Shown piece by piece: positions 9,973 to 18,418 of a stretch of DNA of 64,000 nt. Source of the stretch: JAENVT01 sp039931555 (GTDB taxonomy: Bacteria; Actinomycetota; Acidimicrobiia; Acidimicrobiales; Ilumatobacteraceae); the NCBI GenBank assembly GCA_039931555.1, contig JBDTRP010000001.1, positions 46,566 through 110,565 on the forward strand, in the 5' to 3' direction. A program made the position numbers and the translations under genes. Below the pieces are notes generated by a model. The model was not told where the DNA came from and did not search any database. It was given only the letters and a program-made list of their open reading frames with translations. Numbering within the stretch: the stretch's first letter is position 1; every line of letters starts with the position of its first letter.

Positions 9973-10746
9973 ATGCCGGTGACCGGCGAGACCGACGCGC
10001 AGTTGTCAGCGCGGTTGGCGACCCAAGCCGGCCAATTGCTGGTCACCGTCCGAGCGAAGCTGACCAGCGCCGGCGCTCCCCCGTGGCAGGTGATGGACGC
10101 CGGCGACCTCGCCAGTCACCGATTCCTCGTCCAGGAGCTCGCCGAGGCACGGCCCGACGACGCCGTGCTGTCGGAGGAAGGGTTCGAGGATCCTCGCCGG
10201 TTCAACGCTGATCGGGTGTGGATCGTCGATCCACTCGACGGGACCAGCGAGTTCGGTGAGGCCGGACGGCACGACTGGGCGGTGCACGTGGCTCTGTGGG
10301 ACCGGGATCACTTCGGCGCCGGCGCCGTCAGCATCCCGGCGCTCGACCTCGTGTTCTGCACCGATCCCCCCTCCGTCGTGCCCCCATTCGGCCGCGACCG
10401 GCCGAGGCTGGTCACGTCGCGAAACCGCAATCCGTCTGTCGCCGTCATCGTGGCCGGCGCCCTCGACGCCGACGCTGTTCGCCTGGGCTCGGCGGGGGCC
10501 AAGGCCATGGCCGTGGTGACCGGCGAAGCCGACATCTACGTGCACGACGGTGGGATGTACCAATGGGACTCCGCCGCGCCGGCGGCGGTCGCACTCGCCG
10601 CGGGGTTGCACGTCAGTCGCATCGACGGATCACCGATGGTGTTCAACGAGCGTGATCCGTGGCTGCCTGATCTGTTGATCTGTCGACCTGAATTCGCTGG
10701 GCCGACCCTCGCTGCGCTGCGCGAGGGTCGTACAATCCGCACATGA
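9973..10746 (+). CDS. Inositol-monophosphatase-family phosphatase (CysQ-like)
   Basis: 257 residues. The lithium-sensitive phosphatase motifs are present in order: a metal-binding Glu in VLSEEGFEDP, VDPLDGTSEFGE for the two-metal site, and QWDSAAPAAV for the third metal/substrate site. The closest functional type is 3'(2'),5'-bisphosphate nucleotidase (CysQ), which removes PAP from sulfate assimilation; inositol-phosphate activity is possible and the sequence alone cannot separate them. The start ATGCCGGTGACC follows the preceding stop by 7 bp. Its final codons overlap the next gene in an ATGA arrangement, and its 3' end contains that gene's putative operator and -10. Confidence 0.8.
   Translation: MPVTGETDAQLSARLATQAGQLLVTVRAKLTSAGAPPWQVMDAGDLASHRFLVQELAEARPDDAVLSEEGFEDPRRFNADRVWIVDPLDGTSEFGEAGRHDWAVHVALWDRDHFGAGAVSIPALDLVFCTDPPSVVPPFGRDRPRLVTSRNRNPSVAVIVAGALDADAVRLGSAGAKAMAVVTGEADIYVHDGGMYQWDSAAPAAVALAAGLHVSRIDGSPMVFNERDPWLPDLLICRPEFAGPTLAALREGRTIRT
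10703..10736 (+). promoter_or_regulatory. Perfect inverted repeat abutting a TACAAT -10: candidate operator-promoter
   Basis: A 10-bp arm CGACCCTCGC (10703-10712), an 8-nt loop and the exact reverse complement GCGAGGGTCG (10721-10730) are followed immediately by TACAAT (10731-10736) and, 6 nt on, the ATG at 10743. The palindrome covers the -35 position, where no TTGACA-like hexamer is seen, so a regulator bound here would control initiation directly. It lies inside the 3' end of the CysQ-like gene, so a terminator or attenuator hairpin is an alternative, though no T-run follows. Confidence 0.5.
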
Positions 10747-12701
10747 CTTTTGCCGTGCCGGGTGACGGCGGGCTCCTCGAGCCGACCGTGGCCGAAGGCC
10801 CTTCCGTGCGCGCCTCGGCCACCACTCGGGTGCCAGGGCTGACTGTCGCCATCATGACGACGATCGGTGCCGGGGTGATCCACGCCGCGGCTGCCGGCGT
10901 ACACGCCGAGCATCCGACGCTGGCCCGCCTGTTCATCCTGTGCGCCGTCGCCCAGGTCGGCGTCGGCCTGCTCGCTATGGCCCGGCCCAGTCGCCTGGTC
11001 GCGGTTCCGATCGTCGTCGTCAACGCCGTGGCCGTCGGTGTCTGGCTGCAAACACGCATTGCCGGGATCTCGTGGATCGACGGCCTCGAGGTCCGAGAGG
11101 CGGCGCAGTTCGCGGATACCGCATGCGCACTCCTGGCTGCCACTGCGGTCGGTTGCGCCCTTGCCGCAGCGATGATCGGCACCCGCCAGGCGACAGCACC
11201 ACGCCTCTCGTTTCCGGCGCTCGCCGTTGCTGCGTTGACGATCCCGGCAATGCTCAGCGGTAGCACCCATGTGCACAGCCACGGCAGTGTCGCCAGCGCC
11301 AGCGGTGGCGTGGTCGCCGAGTCGCAGCCACACTCCCACACCGCCGATGGCACCTCGGCGACCATCGACCCTGCCGTCAATCCCGCCGCCGCGGCGGTCG
11401 ACGAATCGCAGCCCCATTCGCACCCCGCTGATTCCACTGGCACGGTGGCGACAGCCACGGCCACGTGGCCACGTCCCTGGGATCCGGCCAAGCCGATCGA
11501 TGTCTCCGGGGTTCCCGGTGTGACGGCCGAGCAGCAGGCTCGGGCGACGAAGCTGATCGAAGACTCGTTGAAGGACCTGCCGAAGTATGCGGATACGGCT
11601 GCTGCGGTGGCCGACGGATATGCCTCGATCGGTGACGCCGCCACCGGCGACGAGCACTACATCAAGCTGTCGCTGATCGAGGACAACGACCTCCTCGACC
11701 CGACGCAGCCAGAATCGCTCGTCTACAAGGTGAACGGCGAGAGCAGGACCCTTGCCGGGGCGATGTACATCGCCAGCGCCCGACCGACCGACGATCCCAG
11801 CCTGTTGAACTGGGCCGGGCCACTCATGCAGTGGCACAACCACGGCAACCTGTGCTGGGCGACCGGGCCGGACGGCAAACCACGCGTCGTCGGCATCACC
11901 GATGCGAACGGCAACTGCGCCAACGGCGTCAACACGGGCGGCCAGAACCCGATGGTTCACGTGTGGATCACCCCACATCCCTGTGGCGTGTTCGCGGCAC
12001 TCGAAGGGGTCGGCGCCGGCCAAGCAGCAGTGCCCGAAGGACAACGAATCGATCTCTGCAACCAGCCGCACAGCCACACCGCTGCTGCCGTGGCCGCCAA
12101 GCCGTACGACCCCACACAACCGATCGACCTCGGCGGTGTGCCCGGCGTGACCCCGGAGCAGCAGGCGGCAGCCGAGAACCTCGTTGCGGTCAACGTCGTG
12201 CGCCTGCCGCAGTGGGCCGACTACCAGGTCGCCGAGGCCGCTGGGTATCACAGCATCGGCGACGGACTCACCGGGTTCGAGCACTTCATCAAGTGGGACT
12301 TGATCAACGACGACGTGTCGCTCGATCCCGATCATCCCGAGAGCCTCGTGTATCAGCCGCAGCCCGATGGTTCGAAGAAGCTGGTCAGCGCCATGTACTT
12401 CCTGCCCGACACCGTCGGACTGAAGGATGTCCCGAACATCGGTGGCGCGTTGATGCAGTGGCACATCCACGACAACCTCTGCTTCACCGACGACCCGGTC
12501 GCTCCGCTGGTCCGTGGAGTCACCGACGCCAACGGAAACTGCGGGCCTCCATTCGTCAAGTTGGCGTCTGCCCCGATGATCCACGTCTGGATCACGCCCA
12601 ACAAGTGTGGGCCGTTTGCCGCGCTCGAAGGAATCGGTGCAGGACAGATCGCCGACGGTGAGACACGCTTGTGCGATAGCGCCCACGGTTCCGGCTTCTG
12701 A
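10743..12701 (+). CDS. Membrane protein with a duplicated His-rich extracellular domain
   Basis: 652 residues; no characterised family recognised. The first ~170 residues hold about five hydrophobic helices. After that the chain alternates His-rich linkers (SQPHSHTADGT, SQPHSHPADST, NQPHSHTAAA) with two copies of a ~195-residue domain (about 244-440 and 454-650). Both copies keep PIDV/L-GVPGVT-EQQA, GY-SIGD--TG-EH-IK, DP--PESLVY, LMQWH-H-NLC, TDANGNC and HVWITP--CG-FAALEG. The invariant His, Glu and Cys positions together with the HSH linkers suggest metal binding outside the membrane; this is inference. The ATG overlaps the upstream stop, but the gene has its own operator-like palindrome and -10. 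Confidence 0.75.
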   Translation: MTFAVPGDGGLLEPTVAEGPSVRASATTRVPGLTVAIMTTIGAGVIHAAAAGVHAEHPTLARLFILCAVAQVGVGLLAMARPSRLVAVPIVVVNAVAVGVWLQTRIAGISWIDGLEVREAAQFADTACALLAATAVGCALAAAMIGTRQATAPRLSFPALAVAALTIPAMLSGSTHVHSHGSVASASGGVVAESQPHSHTADGTSATIDPAVNPAAAAVDESQPHSHPADSTGTVATATATWPRPWDPAKPIDVSGVPGVTAEQQARATKLIEDSLKDLPKYADTAAAVADGYASIGDAATGDEHYIKLSLIEDNDLLDPTQPESLVYKVNGESRTLAGAMYIASARPTDDPSLLNWAGPLMQWHNHGNLCWATGPDGKPRVVGITDANGNCANGVNTGGQNPMVHVWITPHPCGVFAALEGVGAGQAAVPEGQRIDLCNQPHSHTAAAVAAKPYDPTQPIDLGGVPGVTPEQQAAAENLVAVNVVRLPQWADYQVAEAAGYHSIGDGLTGFEHFIKWDLINDDVSLDPDHPESLVYQPQPDGSKKLVSAMYFLPDTVGLKDVPNIGGALMQWHIHDNLCFTDDPVAPLVRGVTDANGNCGPPFVKLASAPMIHVWITPNKCGPFAALEGIGAGQIADGETRLCDSAHGSGF

Positions 12702-12714
12702 CCCGCTGACTCGC

Positions 12715-13310
12715 CGACCCGCACCAGCGACACAGAGCGTGCTGGCGGTCGAACGCGACTGGCGCTGGCCGCTGACGGGCGACCATCGTCGCGGCAGCGA
12801 CCTCGTCGCCGACGAACCACGAACACGGCCCGGCGCACAGCGCCAGCGCCACCGCGACGCCGAACGCCGAGCGAACACCGGTGAGGCCCTGTTGACCTCA
12901 TTCGCCAGCGGCGCCCTGCTGAGCGACATGTGCGCCGCAAGGATGCTGGCCGTGATGGCGACTCCGAGCGACGCACCGACCTGGCGCTGCGTCGAGAAGA
13001 TCGATGATGCACGGCCGGGCCGAGGGCCGGCGCAGCACGGGTGGGAATCATGATCAGGGTCGACGCCCGGGCGCGTTCGGCGGGCGGGAACGCTCGGAAC
13101 AGCATCGCCAGACCGACCGGCGTCAACATCTCGCCGCCGACGCCTTGGACCACACGGAAGGCGATCAATTGGCCGATGGTCTGCGCTCGCCACACAGCAG
13201 CGCGCCGCACGTGAACGCCCTCAGGGCGAACATGAACACGCGCTTGGTCCCGTACCGGTGGAGGGGGCGATCGCGGTCGCTCGGACCCACCGGAGCGTCG
13301 GTGACGGCGT
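12715..13310 (-). pseudogene. MFS (DHA2/EmrB-type) transporter remnant, frameshifted and internally deleted
   Basis: Reverse-strand fragments in several frames join into parts of one drug:proton antiporter. First comes a loop with RYGTKRVFMFALRAFT (motif A region), then in another frame QLIAFRVVQGVGGEMLTPVGLAMLFR and FPPAERARASTLIMIPT (motif C region). A large gap follows, then STQRQVGASLGVAITASILAAHM from the second half and a last hydrophobic piece ALALCAGPCSWFVGDE in yet another frame. No frame is open across these parts and roughly half the protein is missing. This accounts for the 630-bp stretch between the two flanking genes. Confidence 0.75.
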
Positions 13311-13332
13311 CAATCCCAGGTCGTAGCAGCCC

Positions 13333-15000
13333 CTATGGAACGGACAGGATCGTGACCAGACCGGTGTTGCCGTCGACTCGTACCCGGGCACCATCGGGGA
13401 TGTTCCGGGTCGCCCCCACCGCCGAGACGACGCATGGAATGCCCAACTCGCGGCTGACGATGATGGCGTGGCTGAGGGCGGCGCCGACATCGACGACCAC
13501 CGCCGCAGCCGGCACGAACAATGGTGTCCACGACGGATCGGTGATCGGCGCGATCAAGACGTCGCCCGGCTCCAACGCCGACGGATCGTTGGAGTCCAGA
13601 ATCACCCTGGCAATGCCTTCGGCAATTCCGGGGCACCCGGGGAATCCGATGATCACGTCGCCTTCCGACACCCGGTCGACACTGGCTGCATCGCGTCGTG
13701 CCCACGTCGTCGGACCGTCGGCGTGGCCGACGAAGACGAACGGCGGCTCGACTTCTTGGAGGTGGCGGTACTCGGATCGGCGCAAACGGATCGTCTCGGT
13801 GAGCGAGTGGGGATCGCTGAACAGCGTGGGCATCTCCGCCTCGCGCACGAAGCCGAAGTCCTCGATCTCGTCGAACGCACCGAGTTCGACCATTCGCCGC
13901 CCGAGCTCGCGCATGGCCATTCGCATCTCGTGGACCACCCTGATGTTGTTGGTCTTGGTCCGCTCGCGACCGGGAAGCCAGGCCGCCGAGCATCCGATGG
14001 CAGCAGCGAGTTGACCGTGGGTGGCCGGGTCGGCGGCAACCATCGACAACAGCTCCGCCGATGTCGTCGCACGCTGTTGGGAGCGGATCTCGAACTGTCG
14101 CGCCGGATCCGCCGAGTCGGGAGCCTGACGCATGCGATCGATGGCGACCAGAGCGAGCTCCGGCTTGGTCTCCCACGACGGTGATCGGCTTTCCCATTCA
14201 TTGGGCCCGCGACTGCCGTACTCGTACACGAACTCCTCGAAGCCCTTGGTGAACTCGTGGGAGCCAGGAGCGAGTCGAGACAGCGCCCACATCGCGTGGC
14301 TCGGCGCTGCCGAATCCACGTCGCCGATCCCGGAGAGGATCGGCATGATCAGATCGGGCCGACCCACAGCTGTCGCGACAGCGCTGATCACGCCCACCGG
14401 CACCGTGGCCATGTATGTCGTGAACAGGTGATGGGCGAACATCGTGCGATGCAGCGGGAGCATCTCTTGGAACCGGGCCCACAGTTGTTCGTTGCCCAGC
14501 GATGAGAGATCGGGCCGATTGACGCGCAACGCCTTCGTGAGGGCCCGGTCGTCGGTCAGCTCGGTGAGATCGTCGAGGTTCTGCTGGGCGAAGACCCATC
14601 CGAACGTCGCCCCGATCTTCTCACCGAGATCGGGTCGCACGTCACCCGGCATCTCCTCGTAGGGCGGGATTCCCGGCTGGGCGCCGAAGAACTGCTCGTC
14701 CATCATCTGCCACGACAGGCCGGGGGCGCGCTCGCCGAACAACCGGATCAACGAGGCGTTGAGGTAGCAGTACCCGCCCAACACGCCGAGTTGGCAGAAA
14801 TCCTCCGGCGGGAACTCGTCGGCGTCGAACGCCCCCATCCGTACCCAGGCATCGCGCCATCCGAGTTCGGCCAGGTACAGCGCTGTGTCGCTGGTCAGCG
14901 GTGTGACCGGGTCGGGGAACACCTCGCCGACGTTGGCACGCGTGTAGATCGGGAACCGCTCCGACAGTGAAGTATCAGTGACGTAGTAACGCTCGCTCAT
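13333..15000 (-). CDS. PEP-utilising enzyme swivel-domain protein without ATP-grasp domain
   Basis: 555 residues. The C-terminal ~90 residues are a phosphohistidine swivel domain: LEPGDVLIAPITDPSWTPLF, then GAALSHAIIVSRELGIPCVV, where the His after GALS is the phospho-acceptor in PEP synthase, PPDK and rifampicin phosphotransferase. The long N-terminal part (YTRANVGEVFPDPVTPLT, YGSRGPNEWE-RSPSWE) resembles the central region of rifampicin phosphotransferase-like proteins. The N-terminal ATP-grasp (PPDK-N) domain that would phosphorylate the His is missing. It may work with a separate ATP-binding partner or have lost catalysis. Start at the ATG at 15000; the reading frame stays open far upstream only as an antisense shadow of the next genes. 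Confidence 0.75.
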   Translation of the reverse strand: MSERYYVTDTSLSERFPIYTRANVGEVFPDPVTPLTSDTALYLAELGWRDAWVRMGAFDADEFPPEDFCQLGVLGGYCYLNASLIRLFGERAPGLSWQMMDEQFFGAQPGIPPYEEMPGDVRPDLGEKIGATFGWVFAQQNLDDLTELTDDRALTKALRVNRPDLSSLGNEQLWARFQEMLPLHRTMFAHHLFTTYMATVPVGVISAVATAVGRPDLIMPILSGIGDVDSAAPSHAMWALSRLAPGSHEFTKGFEEFVYEYGSRGPNEWESRSPSWETKPELALVAIDRMRQAPDSADPARQFEIRSQQRATTSAELLSMVAADPATHGQLAAAIGCSAAWLPGRERTKTNNIRVVHEMRMAMRELGRRMVELGAFDEIEDFGFVREAEMPTLFSDPHSLTETIRLRRSEYRHLQEVEPPFVFVGHADGPTTWARRDAASVDRVSEGDVIIGFPGCPGIAEGIARVILDSNDPSALEPGDVLIAPITDPSWTPLFVPAAAVVVDVGAALSHAIIVSRELGIPCVVSAVGATRNIPDGARVRVDGNTGLVTILSVP

Positions 15001-15111
15001 TCGTCCCCCCAGACGTTGTGCAGTGTGGCGAGATCGTAGCCAGAGGCCCGTGTGACGCATGTATCGGTCGGCGCGTCCAACAACCGTCGCCGTTGCTGCG
15101 ATCATGCAGGC

Positions 15112-16704
15112 GTGACGATCGCCGACGACACCGAATGGGGGGCGTTCCGCGACGATGGCCCGTGGGTGCTCGACCGCGACGCGCTGCAGTGGTACCCGGT
15201 CGCCGGGCTGTTGCGCCAGGCAGCCAAGGCCGGCGTACCGGCCCTCACGCGACCAACGCGGATGCCGCCCGGAGTGCGAGTGATCGCCGTTGCCAGCCGG
15301 CTCATCGGGGCGATCGGGCCGTGGTGGTACAAGAAGAAGCGCGGGCGTTACGTGACGCCCGAAGCCAGCCGCAGCGAGATCTCCGCTCGCCTGCGTCGCG
15401 CTGCTGAGTGGCTCGGACCGACCTACATCAAGCTCGGCCAAATCATCTCCAGCGGCGAGGGCCTGTTCCCGCCGGAGCTCGTGAACGAGTTCAAGCAGTG
15501 CCGTGACCAGGTCCCTGCGGAGCCGTTCGAGGCCGTGCTCAAGGTGGTCGAAGAAGACCTCGGCGTGCCGCTCGAGAGCGTTTTCGCCAGCTTCGATCAG
15601 GCCCCGCTGGCCGCCGCCTCCATCGCCCAGGTCCACGCAGCCACCCTGCACACCGGAGAACACGTCGTGGTCAAGGTGCAGCGACCCAGCGTCGCCCGAC
15701 TTGTGCGCAAAGACCTGCGGGTGATGGCCTGGTTGGCTCCTCATCTGGTCGGCCGCATCCCGATCGCATCGCTGGCCAACCCGCCGGCGCTCGTCGAGTT
15801 GTTCGCCGAGACGATCGTCGAGGAGCTCGATTTCCGCATGGAAGCCGCCAACATGATCGACATCGCGGTCATGCTTCACGAGTTGAAGCAGACCGGATAC
15901 GTCGTGCCTCGGCCGCACACCTCGCTGGTCACCCGTCGCGTGCTGGTGATGGAGCGCATCGACGGATTCAACTTCGATGACGTCGCCGGCATGAAAGGCG
16001 CTGGCGTCGACACCGAGGCCGTCGTGCGCACTGCCATGGTCGCACTCATCGAAGGGGCGATGGTCTACGGCGTGTTCCATGGCGACCTTCACGGCGGCAA
16101 CCTGTTCGTGCTGCCGGACGGGCGCACTGCCTTGCTCGATTTCGGCATCGTCGGCCGTTTGGCGGGCGATCGCCGACTCGCGTTCCTGCGGATGATGGTG
16201 TGTGCGACCACCAACGACGTCAAGGGCCAACTCGCGGCAATGCGTGATCTCGGTGCGCTGCCGAGTGATGTCGATCTCGACATGGTGATGCGCGACCTCC
16301 GGCTCGATCAGGCTCCGATCGATCCAACGACGCTGACCGGCGAGGAGTTGGTCGCCGAGGTGCAGCGTGTGGTCAAGGCGTTGCTGGGCTACGGGGCGCA
16401 CATGCCGAAAGAGCTCATGCTCTACGTGAAGAACATGGTCTTCCTCGATGGGGCCATGGCTCGCCTGGCCCCCGACCTCGACCTGCTTGCCGAGATCGCC
16501 AACATCTCGCTGCTGTTTGCACAACGCCACGGCGAGCAACTCGGACGCGAGCTGGGCATCGACCAGACCACGTTGGAGATCAACATGGACGGCGTGAAGG
16601 CCGGCTTCGGTGTCGATGCCTCGACCGAGCAGTTGACGTATCGCGATCTGCAATCGCGGCGAGCGCTCATCCAGAAGCGCATGCGCGACCACGTCGGTCG
16701 CTAA
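15112..16704 (+). CDS. UbiB/ABC1/AarF-family atypical protein kinase
   Basis: 530 residues. Family hallmarks: the extended KxGQ motif (GPTYIKLGQIISS), the Ala-rich nucleotide loop (AAASIAQVHAA in place of a Gly-rich loop), the VVKVQRP lysine, the MERIDG motif, the catalytic VFHGDLHGGNLFV and the metal-binding LLDFGIVGRL. Relatives are ATPases needed for ubiquinone or other isoprenoid-lipid metabolism; in actinobacteria, which use menaquinone, the exact role is unclear. The GTG at 15112 gives an N-terminus consistent with a soluble leader; an upstream start at 15052 is less likely. Followed within 10 bp by the methyltransferase gene. Confidence 0.85.
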   Translation: MTIADDTEWGAFRDDGPWVLDRDALQWYPVAGLLRQAAKAGVPALTRPTRMPPGVRVIAVASRLIGAIGPWWYKKKRGRYVTPEASRSEISARLRRAAEWLGPTYIKLGQIISSGEGLFPPELVNEFKQCRDQVPAEPFEAVLKVVEEDLGVPLESVFASFDQAPLAAASIAQVHAATLHTGEHVVVKVQRPSVARLVRKDLRVMAWLAPHLVGRIPIASLANPPALVELFAETIVEELDFRMEAANMIDIAVMLHELKQTGYVVPRPHTSLVTRRVLVMERIDGFNFDDVAGMKGAGVDTEAVVRTAMVALIEGAMVYGVFHGDLHGGNLFVLPDGRTALLDFGIVGRLAGDRRLAFLRMMVCATTNDVKGQLAAMRDLGALPSDVDLDMVMRDLRLDQAPIDPTTLTGEELVAEVQRVVKALLGYGAHMPKELMLYVKNMVFLDGAMARLAPDLDLLAEIANISLLFAQRHGEQLGRELGIDQTTLEINMDGVKAGFGVDASTEQLTYRDLQSRRALIQKRMRDHVGR

Positions 16705-16707
16705 CTT
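16702..16707 (+). promoter_or_regulatory. -10 element TAACTT before the methyltransferase gene
   Basis: TAACTT overlaps the stop codon of the UbiB-like gene and is 6 nt before the GTG at 16714. No Shine-Dalgarno is present in the 10-bp gap, so leaderless initiation is plausible. Confidence 0.4.
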
Positions 16708-16713
16708 CACGAC

Positions 16714-17631
16714 GTGACGCTCGACGCGAATGCCCAGCGCTTCTCGGGCTTCGCGAATCTCTACGACACCGTTCGACCCGTCCCACCCGCGGCGTTGGCC
16801 GACGTGCTCACGAGGTACGCCGGCGGTCGAGCCGACCTCGTCGTCGATCTCGGCAGTGGTACCGGGCTGTCGACTCGGTGGGCCGCGATCTGGGCGGCCG
16901 AGGTGGTCGGCGTCGAACCGAGCTCCGACATGCGCGACCGCGCGGCGGCAGCGACCGACCAGGCCAACGTGCGCTACGTCCAGGGTTGGTCCAACGACAC
17001 GAGCCTGCCCGATGCCTCGGCCGACATCGTGCTGGCAGTGCAGGCGCTGCACTGGATGGAACCGGTGTCGACGTTCGTCGAGGTGGCCCGGCTGCTGCGC
17101 CCCGGCGGTGTCTTTGCATCGCTCGATTGCGATTGGCCCCCCTCGGTCGGTGACGCCCGGGCCGAGCAGGCCTGGCACACCGCTCGAGAGACCGTGGCCA
17201 GCCACGAACGCGAGTTGGCCGGTTGGACGCACTCGGCGGCCCCAGTGCGGCGCTCCCCGTCCTCGTCGCCGCAGACCGACGAACTACGGCCCACACCGTC
17301 GGGCGACTCGACTGCCGCCGTGACCATCACCGACGGCGTGCAGTTCTGGCACAAGGGCGAACACCTCCGGAGAATGGTCGCCAGCGGCCAGTTCCAGCAC
17401 TGCGTGGAGATCGCCGCACTGGGCGACGAACGGGGCAACGCCGACCGCTTCGTGCAACTGTTCAAGAGCCAGGGTGACTATCAGGCGTTGCGGCGTCATG
17501 GTCTCGACGACGCTGCGTTGGGCGTCGAGCAGTTCTCCAGCGACGTGCAGGCGATCCTCGGTACCAACGAGCGCCCGTTCTGGTTCACCTACCGAGCTCG
17601 AGTCGGCGTCCTCAGCGACGCCGGCCGATAG
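16714..17631 (+). CDS. Class I SAM-dependent methyltransferase
   Basis: 305 residues from GTG. The Rossmann SAM-binding motif I is VVDLGSGTGLSTRWAA, the acidic end of strand 2 is VGVEPSSDM, and motifs II/III are GWSNDTSLPDASADIVLAVQALHWM followed by RLLRPGGVFASLD. The pattern is that of UbiE/type-11 methyltransferases acting on small molecules. The C-terminal ~120 residues (FWHKGEHLRRMV...) are not recognised. The acceptor cannot be inferred. Confidence 0.85.
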   Translation: MTLDANAQRFSGFANLYDTVRPVPPAALADVLTRYAGGRADLVVDLGSGTGLSTRWAAIWAAEVVGVEPSSDMRDRAAAATDQANVRYVQGWSNDTSLPDASADIVLAVQALHWMEPVSTFVEVARLLRPGGVFASLDCDWPPSVGDARAEQAWHTARETVASHERELAGWTHSAAPVRRSPSSSPQTDELRPTPSGDSTAAVTITDGVQFWHKGEHLRRMVASGQFQHCVEIAALGDERGNADRFVQLFKSQGDYQALRRHGLDDAALGVEQFSSDVQAILGTNERPFWFTYRARVGVLSDAGR

Positions 17632-17634
17632 CTT
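17629..17634 (+). promoter_or_regulatory. -10 element TAGCTT before nucS
   Basis: TAGCTT overlaps the methyltransferase stop codon and stands 6 nt before the GTG start of nucS at 17641. The spacing matches the leaderless pattern seen repeatedly in this window. Confidence 0.4.
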
Positions 17635-17640
17635 CGCATC

Positions 17641-18300
17641 GTGCGACTCGTCATTGCCCGCTGCTCGGTCGACTACGCCGGTCGGCTGACCGCCCACCTG
17701 CCCGAGGCGGTGCGCCTGATCATGGTCAAAGCCGACGGCTGCGTCGCCATCCATGCCGACGGCGGGGCGTACAAGCCGCTGAACTGGATGAACGCGCCGA
17801 ACACGCTCATCATCGGCGACACCGCATGGACCGTGACCAATCCGAAGGGCGAGTCGTTGACGATCACCTTGCACGAGGTGTTGAGCGACACCGAAGCCGA
17901 GTTCGGCGATGATCCCGGTCTGCAGAAGGACGGCGTCGAGGCCCATCTGCAGGAGTTGCTCGCCGCCTCGCCGCACGCGATCGAGGAGGGGTTGACCCTG
18001 GTGCGCCGCGAGTACCCGACCGCGATCGGGCCGATCGACTTGCTCTGCCGTGACCGCGACGGACAGGTCGTGGCGATCGAGGTCAAACGGCGCGGCGAGA
18101 TCGACGGTGTCGAGCAACTCGTCCGGTACATCGAGCGTCTGCACCTCGATTCCTCGCTGGGAACCGTCCGTGGCGTGTACGTCGCTCAGGTCGTCAAACC
18201 ACAGGCACGCGTCCTGGCCGAATCGCGGGGTTTCACCGTGGTCGAGGTCGACTACGACGAACTGCGCGGTCTCCGCCCCACCGACCTCCGACTTTTCTGA
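17641..18300 (+). CDS. nucS: Mismatch-specific endonuclease NucS (EndoMS)
   Basis: 219 residues, normal NucS length. The C-terminal nuclease core is clear: IGPIDLLCRD followed by VVAIEVKRRGEIDGVEQLVRYIERL gives the D...ExK restriction-endonuclease-type site. The N-terminal half (RLIMVKADGCVAIHADGG-YKPLNWM) is the dimerisation/DNA-binding domain. The last residues, DLRLF, look like the hydrophobic beta-clamp-binding tail of actinobacterial NucS. It makes double-strand breaks at mismatches and replaces MutS/MutL in most actinobacteria. Convergent with trpB2 across a hairpin repeat. Confidence 0.95.
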   Translation: MRLVIARCSVDYAGRLTAHLPEAVRLIMVKADGCVAIHADGGAYKPLNWMNAPNTLIIGDTAWTVTNPKGESLTITLHEVLSDTEAEFGDDPGLQKDGVEAHLQELLAASPHAIEEGLTLVRREYPTAIGPIDLLCRDRDGQVVAIEVKRRGEIDGVEQLVRYIERLHLDSSLGTVRGVYVAQVVKPQARVLAESRGFTVVEVDYDELRGLRPTDLRLF

Positions 18301-18302
18301 AC

Positions 18303-18409
18303 ACCCTGGGTCGGGCGCGAGGCGAGTACCGGCACTACCGAAATCGCACCCGCGCACCCTGGTCGGGCGCGAGGTGAGTAGCTGCACTACCGAAATCGCG
18401 CCCGACGGG
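18303..18409 (+). repeat. Two tandem ~53-bp palindromic repeat units
   Basis: Unit 1 starts at 18303 and unit 2 at 18356; both begin ACCCTGG and contain GTCGGGCGCGAGG-GAGTA and GCACTACCGAAATCG. Unit 2 can fold on an 11-bp perfect stem (GTCGGGCGCGA 18362-18372 with TCGCGCCCGAC 18396-18406); unit 1 forms the same stem with a mismatch. They sit in the gap between the convergent nucS and trpB2 genes, so they may act as a bidirectional terminator, but no T-run is present. Related diverged copies lie at 59931-60027. Confidence 0.75.
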
Positions 18410-18418
18410 TTTGTTGGG

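Noticed and set aside
15001..17232. N-terminal extension of the swivel-protein frame to 1299 codons
   Set aside because: This part is antisense to the UbiB-like and methyltransferase genes, which have clear motifs; the real start is the ATG at 15000.
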